From assembly GCA_946541955.1 (NCBI GenBank), contig CAMNJZ010000007.1, forward strand, positions 1 through 48,850: a stretch of DNA of 48,850 bases. Direction: 5' to 3'. Origin of the DNA: an uncultured Lachnospiraceae bacterium (GTDB lineage Bacteria > Bacillota > Clostridia > Lachnospirales > Lachnospiraceae). The notes beneath the pieces were generated by a model, which worked only from the letters and a program-made list of their open reading frames with translations, had not been told where the DNA came from and did no database searches. Positions 17,214 through 25,593 of this stretch are shown here, piece by piece (position 1 is the stretch's first letter; every line of letters begins with the position of its first letter). The translations under genes and the position numbers were made by a program.

Positions 17214-18917
17214 ATGAGCGAGGAAATCAGAAGCGGCGCACCTGTGTCCGCAGAAGAAACAGCAAAGGAAAGCAGAAATTTCATTGAGAACGCCATCGAC
17301 AAGGATCTGGCGGAGGGCGTATACGACACGGTGCATACCCGTTTTCCTCCCGAGCCCAACGGATATCTGCACATCGGCCACGCCAAGAGCATTCTGCTCA
17401 ACTATGGTCTGGCAAAGCAGTACGGCGGCAAGTTCAATCTGCGTTTCGATGATACCAACCCCACCAAGGAAAAATCTGAGTTCGTCGAATCCATCAAGAA
17501 GGATGTCCAGTGGCTGGGCGCCGACTACGAAGACCGTCTTTTCTTTGCCTCCGACTACTTTGAGGAAATGTACGAGGTGGCCGTCAGGCTGATCAGGAAG
17601 GGCAAGGCCTATGTGTCCGCCTTAAAGGCAGAGCAGATGCGCGAATACCGGGGCACCCTGACCGAGCCCGGCATCAACGATCCCGACAGGGACAGAAGCA
17701 TCGAGGAGAACCTGGATCTTTTTGAGCGCATGAGAAAGGGCGAATTCGCAGACGGCGAGCTGACCCTGCGCGCCAAGATCGACATGGCTTCCTCCAACAT
17801 CAATATGCGGGATCCCATTCTCTACCGCGTGGCCCATATGACCCACCAGAATACCGGCGACAAGTGGTGCATCTATCCCATGTATGACTTCGCCCATCCC
17901 ATCGAGGACGCCATCGAGGGCATTACCCACTCCATCTGCACCCTGGAATTCGAGGACCACAGACCCCTCTATGACTGGGTCGTAAGAGAGGCCGAGTATC
18001 CCCATCCGCCCAGACAGATCGAGTTTGCCAAGATGTATGTGACCAACCAGGTGACCGGCAAGCGCTATATCAAGAAGCTGGTGGAGGAAGGCATCGTGGA
18101 CGGCTGGGATGATCCCCGTCTGGTCTCCATTTCCGGTCTCAGAAGGAGAGGCTTCACGCCGGAATCCATCCGCAAGTTCGTGGATCTGTGCGGCGTTTCC
18201 AAGGCCAACTCCTCTGTGGATTACGCCATGCTGGAGTACTGCATCCGGGACGATCTGAAGATCGGCTGCAAGCGTATGCTGGCCGTGCTCGATCCGGTCA
18301 AGGTCGTGATCGACAACTATCCCGAGAACCAGGTGGAATATCTGGACGCAGAAAACAACCTGGAAAACGAGGCCCTGGGCAGACGCAAGATCCCCTTCGG
18401 CAGAGAGCTCTATATTGAGCGCAGCGACTTCATGGAGAATCCTCCCAAGAAGTATTACAGACTCTTCCCCGGTAATGAGGTCCGCCTCATGTACGGCTAT
18501 TTTGTAAAATGCGTCTCCTATGAGAAGGATGAGAACGGCAATGTGACCCTGATCCATGTGACCTATGATCCGGAGACCAGAAGCGGCAGCGGCTTCAGCG
18601 GCCGTAAGGTCAAGGGGACCATCCACTGGGTCTACGCCGGCGAAGCCGTGCCCGTTACCGTCCGTCTGTATGAGAACATCATTGATGAGGAAAAGGGCGT
18701 TTACAATGAAGACGGCTCTTTGAATCTCAATCCCCATTCTCTCCAGGTCTGCGACGCCCTGGCTGAGCCCGCCCTCAAGAATGCGGAGGTCTTCGAGCGC
18801 TTCCAGTTCGTCCGGAACGGATATTTCTGCGTGGACAGCAAGGATTCCAGACCCGGCGCCCCTGTCTTCAACAGGATCGTCGGACTCAAGAGCTCCTTCA
18901 AGCTTCCCAAGGCATAA
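17214..18917 (+). CDS. glnS: Glutamine--tRNA ligase
   Basis: Charges tRNA-Gln directly. The catalytic core shows [22 protein letters not shown] (HIGH motif), [19 protein letters not shown], and [20 protein letters not shown]. Two beta-barrel anticodon domains follow from about residue 340 to the end (567 aa). At the KMSKS position it has [10 protein letters not shown], lacking the MSK core of the E. coli enzyme. I believe clostridial GlnRS commonly carry this form. Most Firmicutes use the amidotransferase route, so possession of GlnRS is a group marker thought to reflect old gene transfer. The start fits GAGGAACTGATATG. It ends at a terminator shared with the convergent TetR gene. Confidence 0.96.
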   Translation: MSEEIRSGAPVSAEETAKESRNFIENAIDKDLAEGVYDTVHTRFPPEPNGYLHIGHAKSILLNYGLAKQYGGKFNLRFDDTNPTKEKSEFVESIKKDVQWLGADYEDRLFFASDYFEEMYEVAVRLIRKGKAYVSALKAEQMREYRGTLTEPGINDPDRDRSIEENLDLFERMRKGEFADGELTLRAKIDMASSNINMRDPILYRVAHMTHQNTGDKWCIYPMYDFAHPIEDAIEGITHSICTLEFEDHRPLYDWVVREAEYPHPPRQIEFAKMYVTNQVTGKRYIKKLVEEGIVDGWDDPRLVSISGLRRRGFTPESIRKFVDLCGVSKANSSVDYAMLEYCIRDDLKIGCKRMLAVLDPVKVVIDNYPENQVEYLDAENNLENEALGRRKIPFGRELYIERSDFMENPPKKYYRLFPGNEVRLMYGYFVKCVSYEKDENGNVTLIHVTYDPETRSGSGFSGRKVKGTIHWVYAGEAVPVTVRLYENIIDEEKGVYNEDGSLNLNPHSLQVCDALAEPALKNAEVFERFQFVRNGYFCVDSKDSRPGAPVFNRIVGLKSSFKLPKA

Positions 18918-18929
18918 AAAGTCAAAAGC

Positions 18930-18971
18930 AAAGACCGGCCCATGTGCAAAGCATGACGCCGGTCTTTTTTT
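18930..18971. terminator. Bidirectional terminator between glnS and tetR
   Basis: AAAGACCGGC/GCCGGTCTTT (10 bp) with an inner CATG/CATG pairing, then a T-run on the plus strand. The A-run before the stem gives some U-tract for the minus strand too. Confidence 0.85.
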
Positions 18972-18994
18972 AAAAAGCTTTTTTTAAAGGCCTT

Positions 18995-19588
18995 TTAGTT
19001 CCTTTTTTCCAGTGTATCAATAAAAGAGAGCAGGGTCTCCAGGTACTGTTCCTTAGAGGAACCGGATTTGAGAGCCCTCTGCATGATCCCGCTTTTGCTG
19101 TAGGCCAGCATCCGGCAAAGCCGGGCGGCGTCCTCTGCCAGAAGGCCCGCCGGGACGGCGGCCTGGTCATAGAGCTCCTGGTAAGCCTGGGCGACCTGGC
19201 CCCGGAGGGGCTTTAAAGCCTCCAGGACGGCCGGATCGCTCTCCAGCTCGGCCAGGGAGGCAAAGAGCAGCATGCAGGGGTAGGTCCTCAGGATCATGGC
19301 TTCCGCCTGGGCAAGGCGCCTCTGGAGTCTGTAGAAGTCCTTCTCCCGTCCTTTGAATTCATTTTTTAGGACCAGCAGGATATAACGGGTGCTGTAATCA
19401 TAGAGAAAGGTATAGGTGCCCAGCTTGCTCCCGAAATAGTGGAAGAGCAGGCCCTTGCTGATGCCGGCCCTGCCTGTGATCTCGTCGGTGCTGGCATGGC
19501 TGTATCCGTTTTCCGCAAAGACGGAAAGCGCCCCGTTGATGATGCGGTCCTGTTTGCTTTTGGTCAGATCAAAAAAACGTTCATTCAT
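18995..19588 (-). CDS. TetR/AcrR family transcriptional regulator
   Basis: 197 aa. The N-terminal helix-turn-helix is clear (ALSVFAENGYSHASTDEITGRAGISKGLLFHYFGSK). The C-terminal helical domain (RYILLVLKNEFKGREKDFYRLQRRL... to KRN) is of the kind that binds an unknown ligand. Its -10 box ends about eight bases before the ATG and I see no ribosome site, so the mRNA may be nearly leaderless. It is divergent from the LEA-like protein gene at 19815 (226-bp gap) and may control it. Inference from position only. Confidence 0.88.
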   Translation of the reverse strand: MNERFFDLTKSKQDRIINGALSVFAENGYSHASTDEITGRAGISKGLLFHYFGSKLGTYTFLYDYSTRYILLVLKNEFKGREKDFYRLQRRLAQAEAMILRTYPCMLLFASLAELESDPAVLEALKPLRGQVAQAYQELYDQAAVPAGLLAEDAARLCRMLAYSKSGIMQRALKSGSSKEQYLETLLSFIDTLEKRN

Positions 19589-19596
19589 AATTCATA

Positions 19597-19625
19597 ACTA
19601 TAACACTGTCAAAAATACAATTCAA
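19597..19625 (-). promoter_or_regulatory. Promoter of the second tetR gene
   Basis: On the minus strand TTGAAT, 17 bp, then TATAGT. The expected transcription start is within 2-4 bases of the ATG at 19588. A second TTGACA lies inside the spacer. Confidence 0.55.
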
Positions 19626-19723
19626 CTCGGGCGGATCAGACTTTCAGCAGACTATCAGGCTCTGGGGCAGGGAAAATTTAGCATGCTGTAAGGGACAGGT
19701 GGACTCTTTTTGGAAAATATAAC

Positions 19724-19752
19724 TTTCAATTTCTGTCAAAGTAGAGTATTAT
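19724..19752 (+). promoter_or_regulatory. Promoter of the LEA-like protein gene
   Basis: TTTCAA, 17 bp and TATTAT, placing the start near 19760, ~55 bases before the coding region. Confidence 0.5.
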
Positions 19753-19769
19753 TTTCTCTGAATAATCAT

Positions 19770-19781
19770 TCGAATATTCGA
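19770..19781 (+). promoter_or_regulatory. 12-bp palindrome TCGAATATTCGA, possible operator
   Basis: A perfect palindrome about ten bases after the predicted start point of the LEA-like gene and facing a divergent TetR gene. That is a typical place for a TetR-type operator. The spacing does not fit the longer LexA box of Firmicutes. Confidence 0.4.
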
Positions 19782-19814
19782 GAACAGCCACTATAAAAAC
19801 CAGGAGGATAGAAT

Positions 19815-20381
19815 ATGGGCAAATTAGCAAAGATCTTATTCGGTGCCACGGTCGCAGGAATCGCTGCAGCCACTGCTTACTATGTCATGGAGGAAAAAGC
19901 CAAGGGCGAAGCAGCGGAGCCGGATGCGGAAGGCATGGCAGCGGAAGAGAAAAAGGAGACCATTAAGGAAGCGGCCACCAGGACCTATACCACGATCGTT
20001 TCCAGCACCAGCGAGGCTGTAAGCAAGGCCAAAGATGTTCTGGCTGATTCTGCTGAAAAGGTAAAGGATATCCTCAAGGATGCGGAAGAGGAGATCTCCG
20101 AAGCAGTCGAAGGCGTGGAAGATAAGATCCAGGAAACTGTCGAAGCAGCCGATGCTGCCCAGGCAGACCAGAAGCTGGAGGAAGCCGTGAATACCGCTGC
20201 TGACAAGGCAGAGGAAGCTGCTGCAGAGGTAAAGGAAGCCGTCTGCGACGCAGCAGAGAGTGTCTGTGATGCAGCCGAGAAGGCAGATCCCGCCGCCAGG
20301 GTCGAGGAAGCGGTAGCCGCCGCTGCCGACAAGGCCGACGCTGTTGCCGAAGAAGTGAAAGAAGCTGTTTCCGAAGAATAA
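19815..20381 (+). CDS. Membrane-anchored Ala/Glu-rich LEA/apolipoprotein-like protein
   Basis: 188 aa. Residues 4-24 (LAKILFGATVAGIAAATAYYV) form a membrane helix or uncleaved signal. The rest is highly charged and alanine-rich with no predicted globular core. From about residue 65 it consists of repeating amphipathic helices with 11-residue-like periodicity (KAKDVLADSAEKVKDILKDAEEEI, and AADKAEEAAAEVKEAV repeated). This resembles LEA, apolipoprotein and YtxH-type stress proteins rather than an enzyme. Two cysteines (VCDAAESVCDAAE) stand out in the otherwise cysteine-free tail. The GAGGA ribosome site gives a clear start. It is monocistronic with a strong promoter. A role in envelope or desiccation stress is possible but not shown. 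Confidence 0.7.
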   Translation: MGKLAKILFGATVAGIAAATAYYVMEEKAKGEAAEPDAEGMAAEEKKETIKEAATRTYTTIVSSTSEAVSKAKDVLADSAEKVKDILKDAEEEISEAVEGVEDKIQETVEAADAAQADQKLEEAVNTAADKAEEAAAEVKEAVCDAAESVCDAAEKADPAARVEEAVAAAADKADAVAEEVKEAVSEE

Positions 20382-20390
20382 AATTAGTTC

Positions 20391-20419
20391 TTGACGAGTG
20401 GGAACTCCCTTTATATTAT
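20391..20419 (+). promoter_or_regulatory. Promoter of the uracil/xanthine permease, with GGAACT repeats
   Basis: TTGACG, 17 bp, then TATTAT. Copies of GGAACT occur at 20401, 20425 and 20450, spaced 24 and 25 bp, one inside the spacer and two just downstream. Confidence 0.6.
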
Positions 20420-20463
20420 ATATGGGAACTGAAATAGAAAATCTGAAATGGAACTGCTTCTAT

Positions 20464-20540
20464 GTCTATTATATCAGCTGACACAACTGTATAGACCGAT
20501 TTACCAGGCACGCCAGGGGAATTATTCCCTGTGCGTGCCT
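20464..20540 (+). promoter_or_regulatory. Structured leader of the uracil/xanthine permease mRNA
   Basis: Two stems lie in the ~190-nt leader. GTCTAT/ATAGAC (20464-20496) has an inner CAG/CTG. A strong AGGCACGC/GCGTGCCT stem (20506-20540) has an inner AGGG/CCCT. No T-run follows, so the second is not a simple terminator. I could not match it to the purine, PRPP or PyrR-binding elements known to me. Confidence 0.45.
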
Positions 20541-20611
20541 TATCTATGGAATCGGAAAGGAAGCACTTGCCGGATTCAGAAAAAATGGTTCTAGTATGAG
20601 GAGGTAGCTAA

Positions 20612-22000
20612 ATGAACAAAGAAAAAATCCAGATCGGTGAGCAGGGCATATACAATGCTTCTGAGCTCGGCGCAGGCAGAGTCCTGGTCCTGGGCTTCCA
20701 GCATATGTTCGCCATGTTCGGATCCACAGTCCTGGTCCCTGTTCTGACCGGGCTGAGCGTTGCCAACACTCTGCTGTTCGCAGGTCTCGGCACCCTTCTG
20801 TTCCATCTGATCACCAAGAAGAAGGTTCCTGCTTTCCTGGGTTCTTCCTTCGCTTTCCTGGCAGGATATTTTGCCATCGCACCCAACGGTGAAAAGGAGC
20901 TTCTGCCCTATGCCTGCTTCGGCGTGGCCATTGCCGGCCTTGTCTATCTGCTTCTGGCTGCTGCCTTTAAGGTCTTCGGCGCCAGAAAGGTCATGAAGTT
21001 CTTCCCCCCTGTTGTGACAGGCCCCATCATCATTGCCATCGGTCTGAACCTGTCCGCAACAGCCATCTCCAGCTGCCAGTCCAACTGGCCTGTAGCCCTG
21101 GTGGCCATCGCCATCGTCATCATCTGCAACATCTGGGGCAAGGGCATGATCAAGATCGTTCCCATCCTGCTGGGCGTGGTAGGCTCCTACCTCTTTGCAG
21201 CCGTGACCGGCGCCATCGACTTTTCAGCCGTTGGCCAGGCCCCCATTTTCGGCCTGCCCATCGAGTATGACCGCACCGTATTCTCCATCTTCACAGGCGG
21301 AAATACCAATACCGGCCTTCTGATCACTGCCGTGATGACCATCGTTCCCATTTCCCTGGCTACCATGATGGAGCACGTTGGCGATATCTCCGCCATCTCC
21401 TCCACCGTAGACAGGAACTTCATCAAGGATCCCGGCCTGCACCGCACCCTGACCGGCGACGGTCTTGCCACCACCCTGGCTTCCCTGTTCGGCGCACCCG
21501 CCAACACCACCTATGGTGAGAACACCGGCGTTCTGACCCTGACCAAGGTCTATGACCCCATGGTCATCCGTCTGGCAGCGGTCCTGGCCATCCTGTTCTC
21601 CTTCTTCCCCAAGTTTGCAGCCATCATCGAGGTCATGCCCTCCGCAACGGTCGGCGGCATCTCCCTGATCCTCTACGGTATGATCTCCGCAGTCGGTGTC
21701 AGAAACGTAGTCGAGACCAAGGTCGATTTCTCCAAGAGCCGCAACGTTCTGATCGCAGCCCTGATCCTGGTCCTGTCCATCGGTATCAACTACAACGGTG
21801 CCATCGCCTTCAACGTAGGCTCCATCAACATCAGCCTGTCCGGCCTGGCAGTCGGCTCCCTGGTAGGTATCCTGATGAACGCCATTCTGCCCGGCAAGGA
21901 CTTTGAGTTCGACGAAGAAGAGCCCAGCAAGACAGGCGTCAACTTCGAAATGATCAACGGCGAGACCCTGGCGGAACAGATGCAGAAGATGAAAAAGTGA
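20612..22000 (+). CDS. uraA: NCS2-family uracil/xanthine permease
   Basis: A 462-aa nucleobase:cation symporter with about 12-14 membrane segments. The family signature is present: FQHMFAMFGSTVLVPVLTG near the N-terminus, the conserved motif region VTGPIIIAIGLNLSATAI, ATMMEHVGDISAISS (a Glu-His pair involved in substrate binding in UraA), and GAPANTTYGENTGVLTLTKVYDP. MPSATVGGISLILYGMI is also typical. The GLG-type details look more like UraA/PyrP uracil permeases than xanthine carriers, but substrate cannot be settled by eye. The start is fixed by GAGGAGG. It is monocistronic behind a structured leader. Confidence 0.92.
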   Translation: MNKEKIQIGEQGIYNASELGAGRVLVLGFQHMFAMFGSTVLVPVLTGLSVANTLLFAGLGTLLFHLITKKKVPAFLGSSFAFLAGYFAIAPNGEKELLPYACFGVAIAGLVYLLLAAAFKVFGARKVMKFFPPVVTGPIIIAIGLNLSATAISSCQSNWPVALVAIAIVIICNIWGKGMIKIVPILLGVVGSYLFAAVTGAIDFSAVGQAPIFGLPIEYDRTVFSIFTGGNTNTGLLITAVMTIVPISLATMMEHVGDISAISSTVDRNFIKDPGLHRTLTGDGLATTLASLFGAPANTTYGENTGVLTLTKVYDPMVIRLAAVLAILFSFFPKFAAIIEVMPSATVGGISLILYGMISAVGVRNVVETKVDFSKSRNVLIAALILVLSIGINYNGAIAFNVGSINISLSGLAVGSLVGILMNAILPGKDFEFDEEEPSKTGVNFEMINGETLAEQMQKMKK

Positions 22001-22021
22001 TTAGCCGCCCCTGGCGGAAGC

Positions 22022-22059
22022 AAGGTCCCCTTTCCCGGATCCGGGAGAGGGGACCTTTT
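22022..22059 (+). terminator. Terminator after the permease gene
   Basis: AAGGTCCCC/GGGGACCTT with an inner CCCGG/CCGGG, followed by TT. Its tail overlaps the -35 box of the addB promoter. Confidence 0.88.
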
Positions 22060-22085
22060 CCATTTCCGGCGAGGGATGCTATACT
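22057..22085 (+). promoter_or_regulatory. Promoter of addB-addA
   Basis: TTTCCA, 17 bp and TATACT with TGC before the -10 (extended -10). The -35 lies in the tail of the preceding terminator. Confidence 0.5.
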
Positions 22086-22135
22086 TAGGAAGGCAAGGCG
22101 TAAGCCTTCAGTTTTTTTAAGGATGGAGACAAGGC

Positions 22136-25100
22136 ATGGGTTACAGATTTGTATTCGGCCCTTCCGGTTCCGGAAAGAGCACGGCCATTCATAAAGAGAT
22201 CCTCCAGGAGAGCCAAAGGACCATGCAGGACCTTCGGGGGAAGGAACGCTACATTGTTCTGGTCCCCGAGCAGTACAGCATGCGGACCCAGATGGAGCTG
22301 GTCACGGAAAGTCCGGACCGGGGGATCATGGACATTGATATCCTCAGCTTTGGCCGCCTGTCCTATCGGATCTTTGAGGAGACCGGGACCAGCCAGGGCA
22401 GGGTCCTGGGCGAGATCGGCAAGAGCCTTCTGATCAAGCGGGCCGCCTCCCGCTGCAAAAAGGACCTTCGGGTCCTGGGCAGGAACATAGGCCGCCTTGG
22501 CATGATCTCGGAGGTCAAGTCGGTCCTGTCCGAATTCATGCAGTACGGGATCGGCGAGGCGGAAATAGAGGATCTCATCGCATTTGCTTCCTCCAAGGGC
22601 CAGAAGGCCCTGCAGCTGCGGCTGGAGGATCTGCGGACCCTCTATCAGGGCTTCCAGGCGGAAAAAAAGAACGTCTTCTATACGGCGGAGGAGTCCATGG
22701 AGCTGCTGGCCATCGTCATTCCACAGGCCCAGTCTTTGAAAAACTGCACCCTGGTCTTTGACGGCTTTACCGGCTTTACTCCCATCCAGTATCAGGTCAT
22801 CGAAGCTTTGATGAAGCAGGCAAAGGACCTGGTCTTTGTGCTGACCATCGGCCAGGACGGCGGCCCCCATCCCTCCCAGCTGGCTCTCGGCGGCCCTGCC
22901 TTCTCGGATCAGGACCTCTTTTATCTGTCCCGCAGGACCATCATGGAGATCACAAGGCGGGCTGCAGCGGCAGGGGTTCCCAGGGGAGAGGACCTCTATC
23001 TGTCCGGGGATACCGGCCGTTTTGCGGATAACCCTGTCCTTGCCCATCTGGAAAGGACCCTTTCCAGGCATCCCAGAAGGGCCTATGCAGGAGAAAGCCA
23101 GGGGAAGATCCGCCTGATCGAGGCGGCCTCTCCCGAGGAGGAGGTCCGCCAGGCCTGTATCATGATCCGGAAGATGATCCGGTCCCATGGCTATGCCTAC
23201 CGGGACATCGCCATCATCTGCGGCGACCTGGAGACCTACGGGAGTCTGATCAGCCGGACGGCCCAGACCTATGACATTCCTGTCTATGTGGACCAGACCA
23301 GGCGGGTCATCCACAATCCCCTGACCGAAGCGGTCCGGTCCCTTCTTCAGATCGGGATCCAGGGCTTTGATTATGAGCCTGTCTTCCGCTATCTTCGCAG
23401 CGGGATCTCGGGCCTGACCCGGGAGGAGACGGATATCCTGGAAAACTACTGCCTGGAGCACGGCATCCGGGGCCGCAGGAAATGGCGTATGCCCTTTGAT
23501 GCGGAAACAGAGCCCCTGCGCCTTCGCTTTCTGGAGGAGATCGCGCCCATGGACCTGATCCCTGCAGGAGAAGAGGAGGAGAAGAAAGCGGGCCATGTCC
23601 TTACAGTGGGAGAGCGGACCGAGCGCCTCTACGCCTTCCTGGTGGGGATCGGGGCCCAGGCTGCCATGGAGGCCATGGCGGCATCCTTTGAAGAGGCCGG
23701 GGACGTTGTCAGGCAGAAGGAATACAGCCAGATCTACGGGAGCCTCATCGAGCTCCTGGACCAGCTCCATGCCCTTTTGGGGAAGGAGCCCATTTCCGCC
23801 CCCGATTACCTGGAGCTTCTGGAAGCCGGGATCGACGAGATCCGCCTGGGGACCCTGCCCCAGAGGGTGGACCGGGTCCTTTGCGGCGACATGGAAAGGA
23901 CAAGGCCCGGGAGCATCCGCATGCTCCTCTTCCTTGGCGTCAACGACGGCAATATCCCCCGGTCTGCCTCCAGAGGGGGCATCCTTTCAGATCTGGACCG
24001 GGAGCTTCTGACCGGTCAGGAACACGCCCTGGCTCCGGCTCCCAGAGAGCAGATCAATATACAGAGATTTTATTTATACCTGAATCTGACAAAGCCCGCC
24101 GATATGCTGGCCCTGTCCTGGTCCCGGATCTCCCGGGACGGCAGGTCCCTGCGGCCCTCCTATCTGATCGGGGAGATCCGGAGCCTTTTCCCGGACCTTT
24201 GTCTGGAGGATCCCGAAAGGGAGCCGGCCTTGGACCAGCTGACGGGCCAGGGCGACGGCCTGACCCTTCTGGCCGAGATGCTCCGCCTCTACGCAGAGGG
24301 GAGCCTGGAGGAAAAGGACCGGGAGGATTTCCTGGATCTCTACCGGATCTTCCATGCCCTCCCCCAGACAGGAGAGCGGCTCTCGGCCCTGAAGGCCTCG
24401 GCCTTCCGGCGCTATGATCCCCTTCAGCTGACCAGGGAGACGGCCAGGGCCCTTTATTCCGATACCATCCGGGGCAGCATCAGCCGGCTGGAGAAGAGCG
24501 CCCAGTGCTACATGTACCAGTTCCTCCGCTACGGCCTCCGCCTGGAAAAGCGCAGGGAATATACCTATGAACCGGCCGATTCGGGGACCATTCTCCACGG
24601 CTCCCTCAATCTTTTCAGCCAGAAGCTGAAAAAGGCCGGGCTTTCCTGGACGGACTTTGACAAAGAGGAGGGCCAGGCCCTGGCTTCCCAGGCCCTGGCG
24701 GAGACGGCGGCGGCCTACCATGACCAGCTGCTCTATTCCTCCGAGCGGTCCATGGCGGAGCTTGCAAGGCTCTGGAAGATTCTGGACAAAACGGTGGAGA
24801 CCCTTCAGTTCCAGCTCAGGCAGGGGAATTTTACCCCCTGGGATTATGAAAAGGCCTTCGGCATGGGCGGGGATTCCGAGCCCATCCGCTTTGCCCTGGA
24901 GGGCGGCAGGTCCCTGGAAATGGTGGGTGTCATAGACCGGGTGGACCTTTGCCGGGAGGGGGACAGGATCTATGTCAAGATCCTGGACTATAAATCCGGC
25001 AGAAAGGACCTGGACCCCGAGCAGATCCAGAAGGGCTACCAGCTCCAGCTCCTGGTCTATATGAATGCAGTCCTGGACCAGCTGCGCAGGGAAAGCCCGG

Positions 25101-25567
25101 ACAGGGAGGTCCTGCCCTCGGCCATGCTCTACTACAGGCTGGACAATCCCATGACAGAGGGGAACTTTACCAGAGAGGATTTCGAAGGCGAAGCCCCGGA
25201 GGACCTGCACGACAAGGAAGCAAAGGAGATCCGCAAAAAGCTCCGGCCCACCGGCATGCTCCTCTACGACGAGGACAGCCTCCGAAACCTGGACAGAGAG
25301 CTTTCGGGGAGCTCGGAGGTGATTCCCATCCGGCTTACCAAAAACGGACCCGACGCCTACTCCAAGACCTACACGGAGGAGGAATTCGGGGAGCTGACAG
25401 ACAGGGTCACCAAGACCCTCTGCTCCATTGCGGAGAACATTTTAGACGGAAATACGGCGGCCTCCCCGGCCCGCCTGGATGCAAAGCGGACCGCCTGCGA
25501 CTACTGTGAATTCAAGAATGTATGCGGCTTCGATACCCGGATCCCGGGCTACGCCTTCAGGAGCTGA
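22136..25567 (+). CDS. addB: ATP-dependent helicase/nuclease subunit B
   Basis: The AddB half of the AddAB complex, which processes double-strand breaks for recombination, like RecBCD. The 1143-aa protein opens with the Walker A FGPSGSGKST, then SF1-like helicase remnants that scan for Chi. Near the C-terminus are the nuclease core ILDYKSGRKDL and the iron-sulfur staple: one cysteine in SAQCYMYQFLRYGL and the cluster CDYCEFKNVC. It precedes addA by 26 bases, the usual order. A terminator/promoter pair upstream isolates the operon. The 561-aa antisense ORF over its 5' part is a codon-bias shadow. Confidence 0.96.
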   Translation: MGYRFVFGPSGSGKSTAIHKEILQESQRTMQDLRGKERYIVLVPEQYSMRTQMELVTESPDRGIMDIDILSFGRLSYRIFEETGTSQGRVLGEIGKSLLIKRAASRCKKDLRVLGRNIGRLGMISEVKSVLSEFMQYGIGEAEIEDLIAFASSKGQKALQLRLEDLRTLYQGFQAEKKNVFYTAEESMELLAIVIPQAQSLKNCTLVFDGFTGFTPIQYQVIEALMKQAKDLVFVLTIGQDGGPHPSQLALGGPAFSDQDLFYLSRRTIMEITRRAAAAGVPRGEDLYLSGDTGRFADNPVLAHLERTLSRHPRRAYAGESQGKIRLIEAASPEEEVRQACIMIRKMIRSHGYAYRDIAIICGDLETYGSLISRTAQTYDIPVYVDQTRRVIHNPLTEAVRSLLQIGIQGFDYEPVFRYLRSGISGLTREETDILENYCLEHGIRGRRKWRMPFDAETEPLRLRFLEEIAPMDLIPAGEEEEKKAGHVLTVGERTERLYAFLVGIGAQAAMEAMAASFEEAGDVVRQKEYSQIYGSLIELLDQLHALLGKEPISAPDYLELLEAGIDEIRLGTLPQRVDRVLCGDMERTRPGSIRMLLFLGVNDGNIPRSASRGGILSDLDRELLTGQEHALAPAPREQINIQRFYLYLNLTKPADMLALSWSRISRDGRSLRPSYLIGEIRSLFPDLCLEDPEREPALDQLTGQGDGLTLLAEMLRLYAEGSLEEKDREDFLDLYRIFHALPQTGERLSALKASAFRRYDPLQLTRETARALYSDTIRGSISRLEKSAQCYMYQFLRYGLRLEKRREYTYEPADSGTILHGSLNLFSQKLKKAGLSWTDFDKEEGQALASQALAETAAAYHDQLLYSSERSMAELARLWKILDKTVETLQFQLRQGNFTPWDYEKAFGMGGDSEPIRFALEGGRSLEMVGVIDRVDLCREGDRIYVKILDYKSGRKDLDPEQIQKGYQLQLLVYMNAVLDQLRRESPDREVLPSAMLYYRLDNPMTEGNFTREDFEGEAPEDLHDKEAKEIRKKLRPTGMLLYDEDSLRNLDRELSGSSEVIPIRLTKNGPDAYSKTYTEEEFGELTDRVTKTLCSIAENILDGNTAASPARLDAKRTACDYCEFKNVCGFDTRIPGYAFRS

Positions 25568-25593
25568 GGGAAGCGATAATCAGGAGATTTCAG

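Noticed and set aside
22085-23770. 561-aa minus-strand ORF opposite addB
   Set aside because: Shadow of addB, whose Walker A and iron-sulfur motifs are on the plus strand. No family resemblance in the antisense protein.
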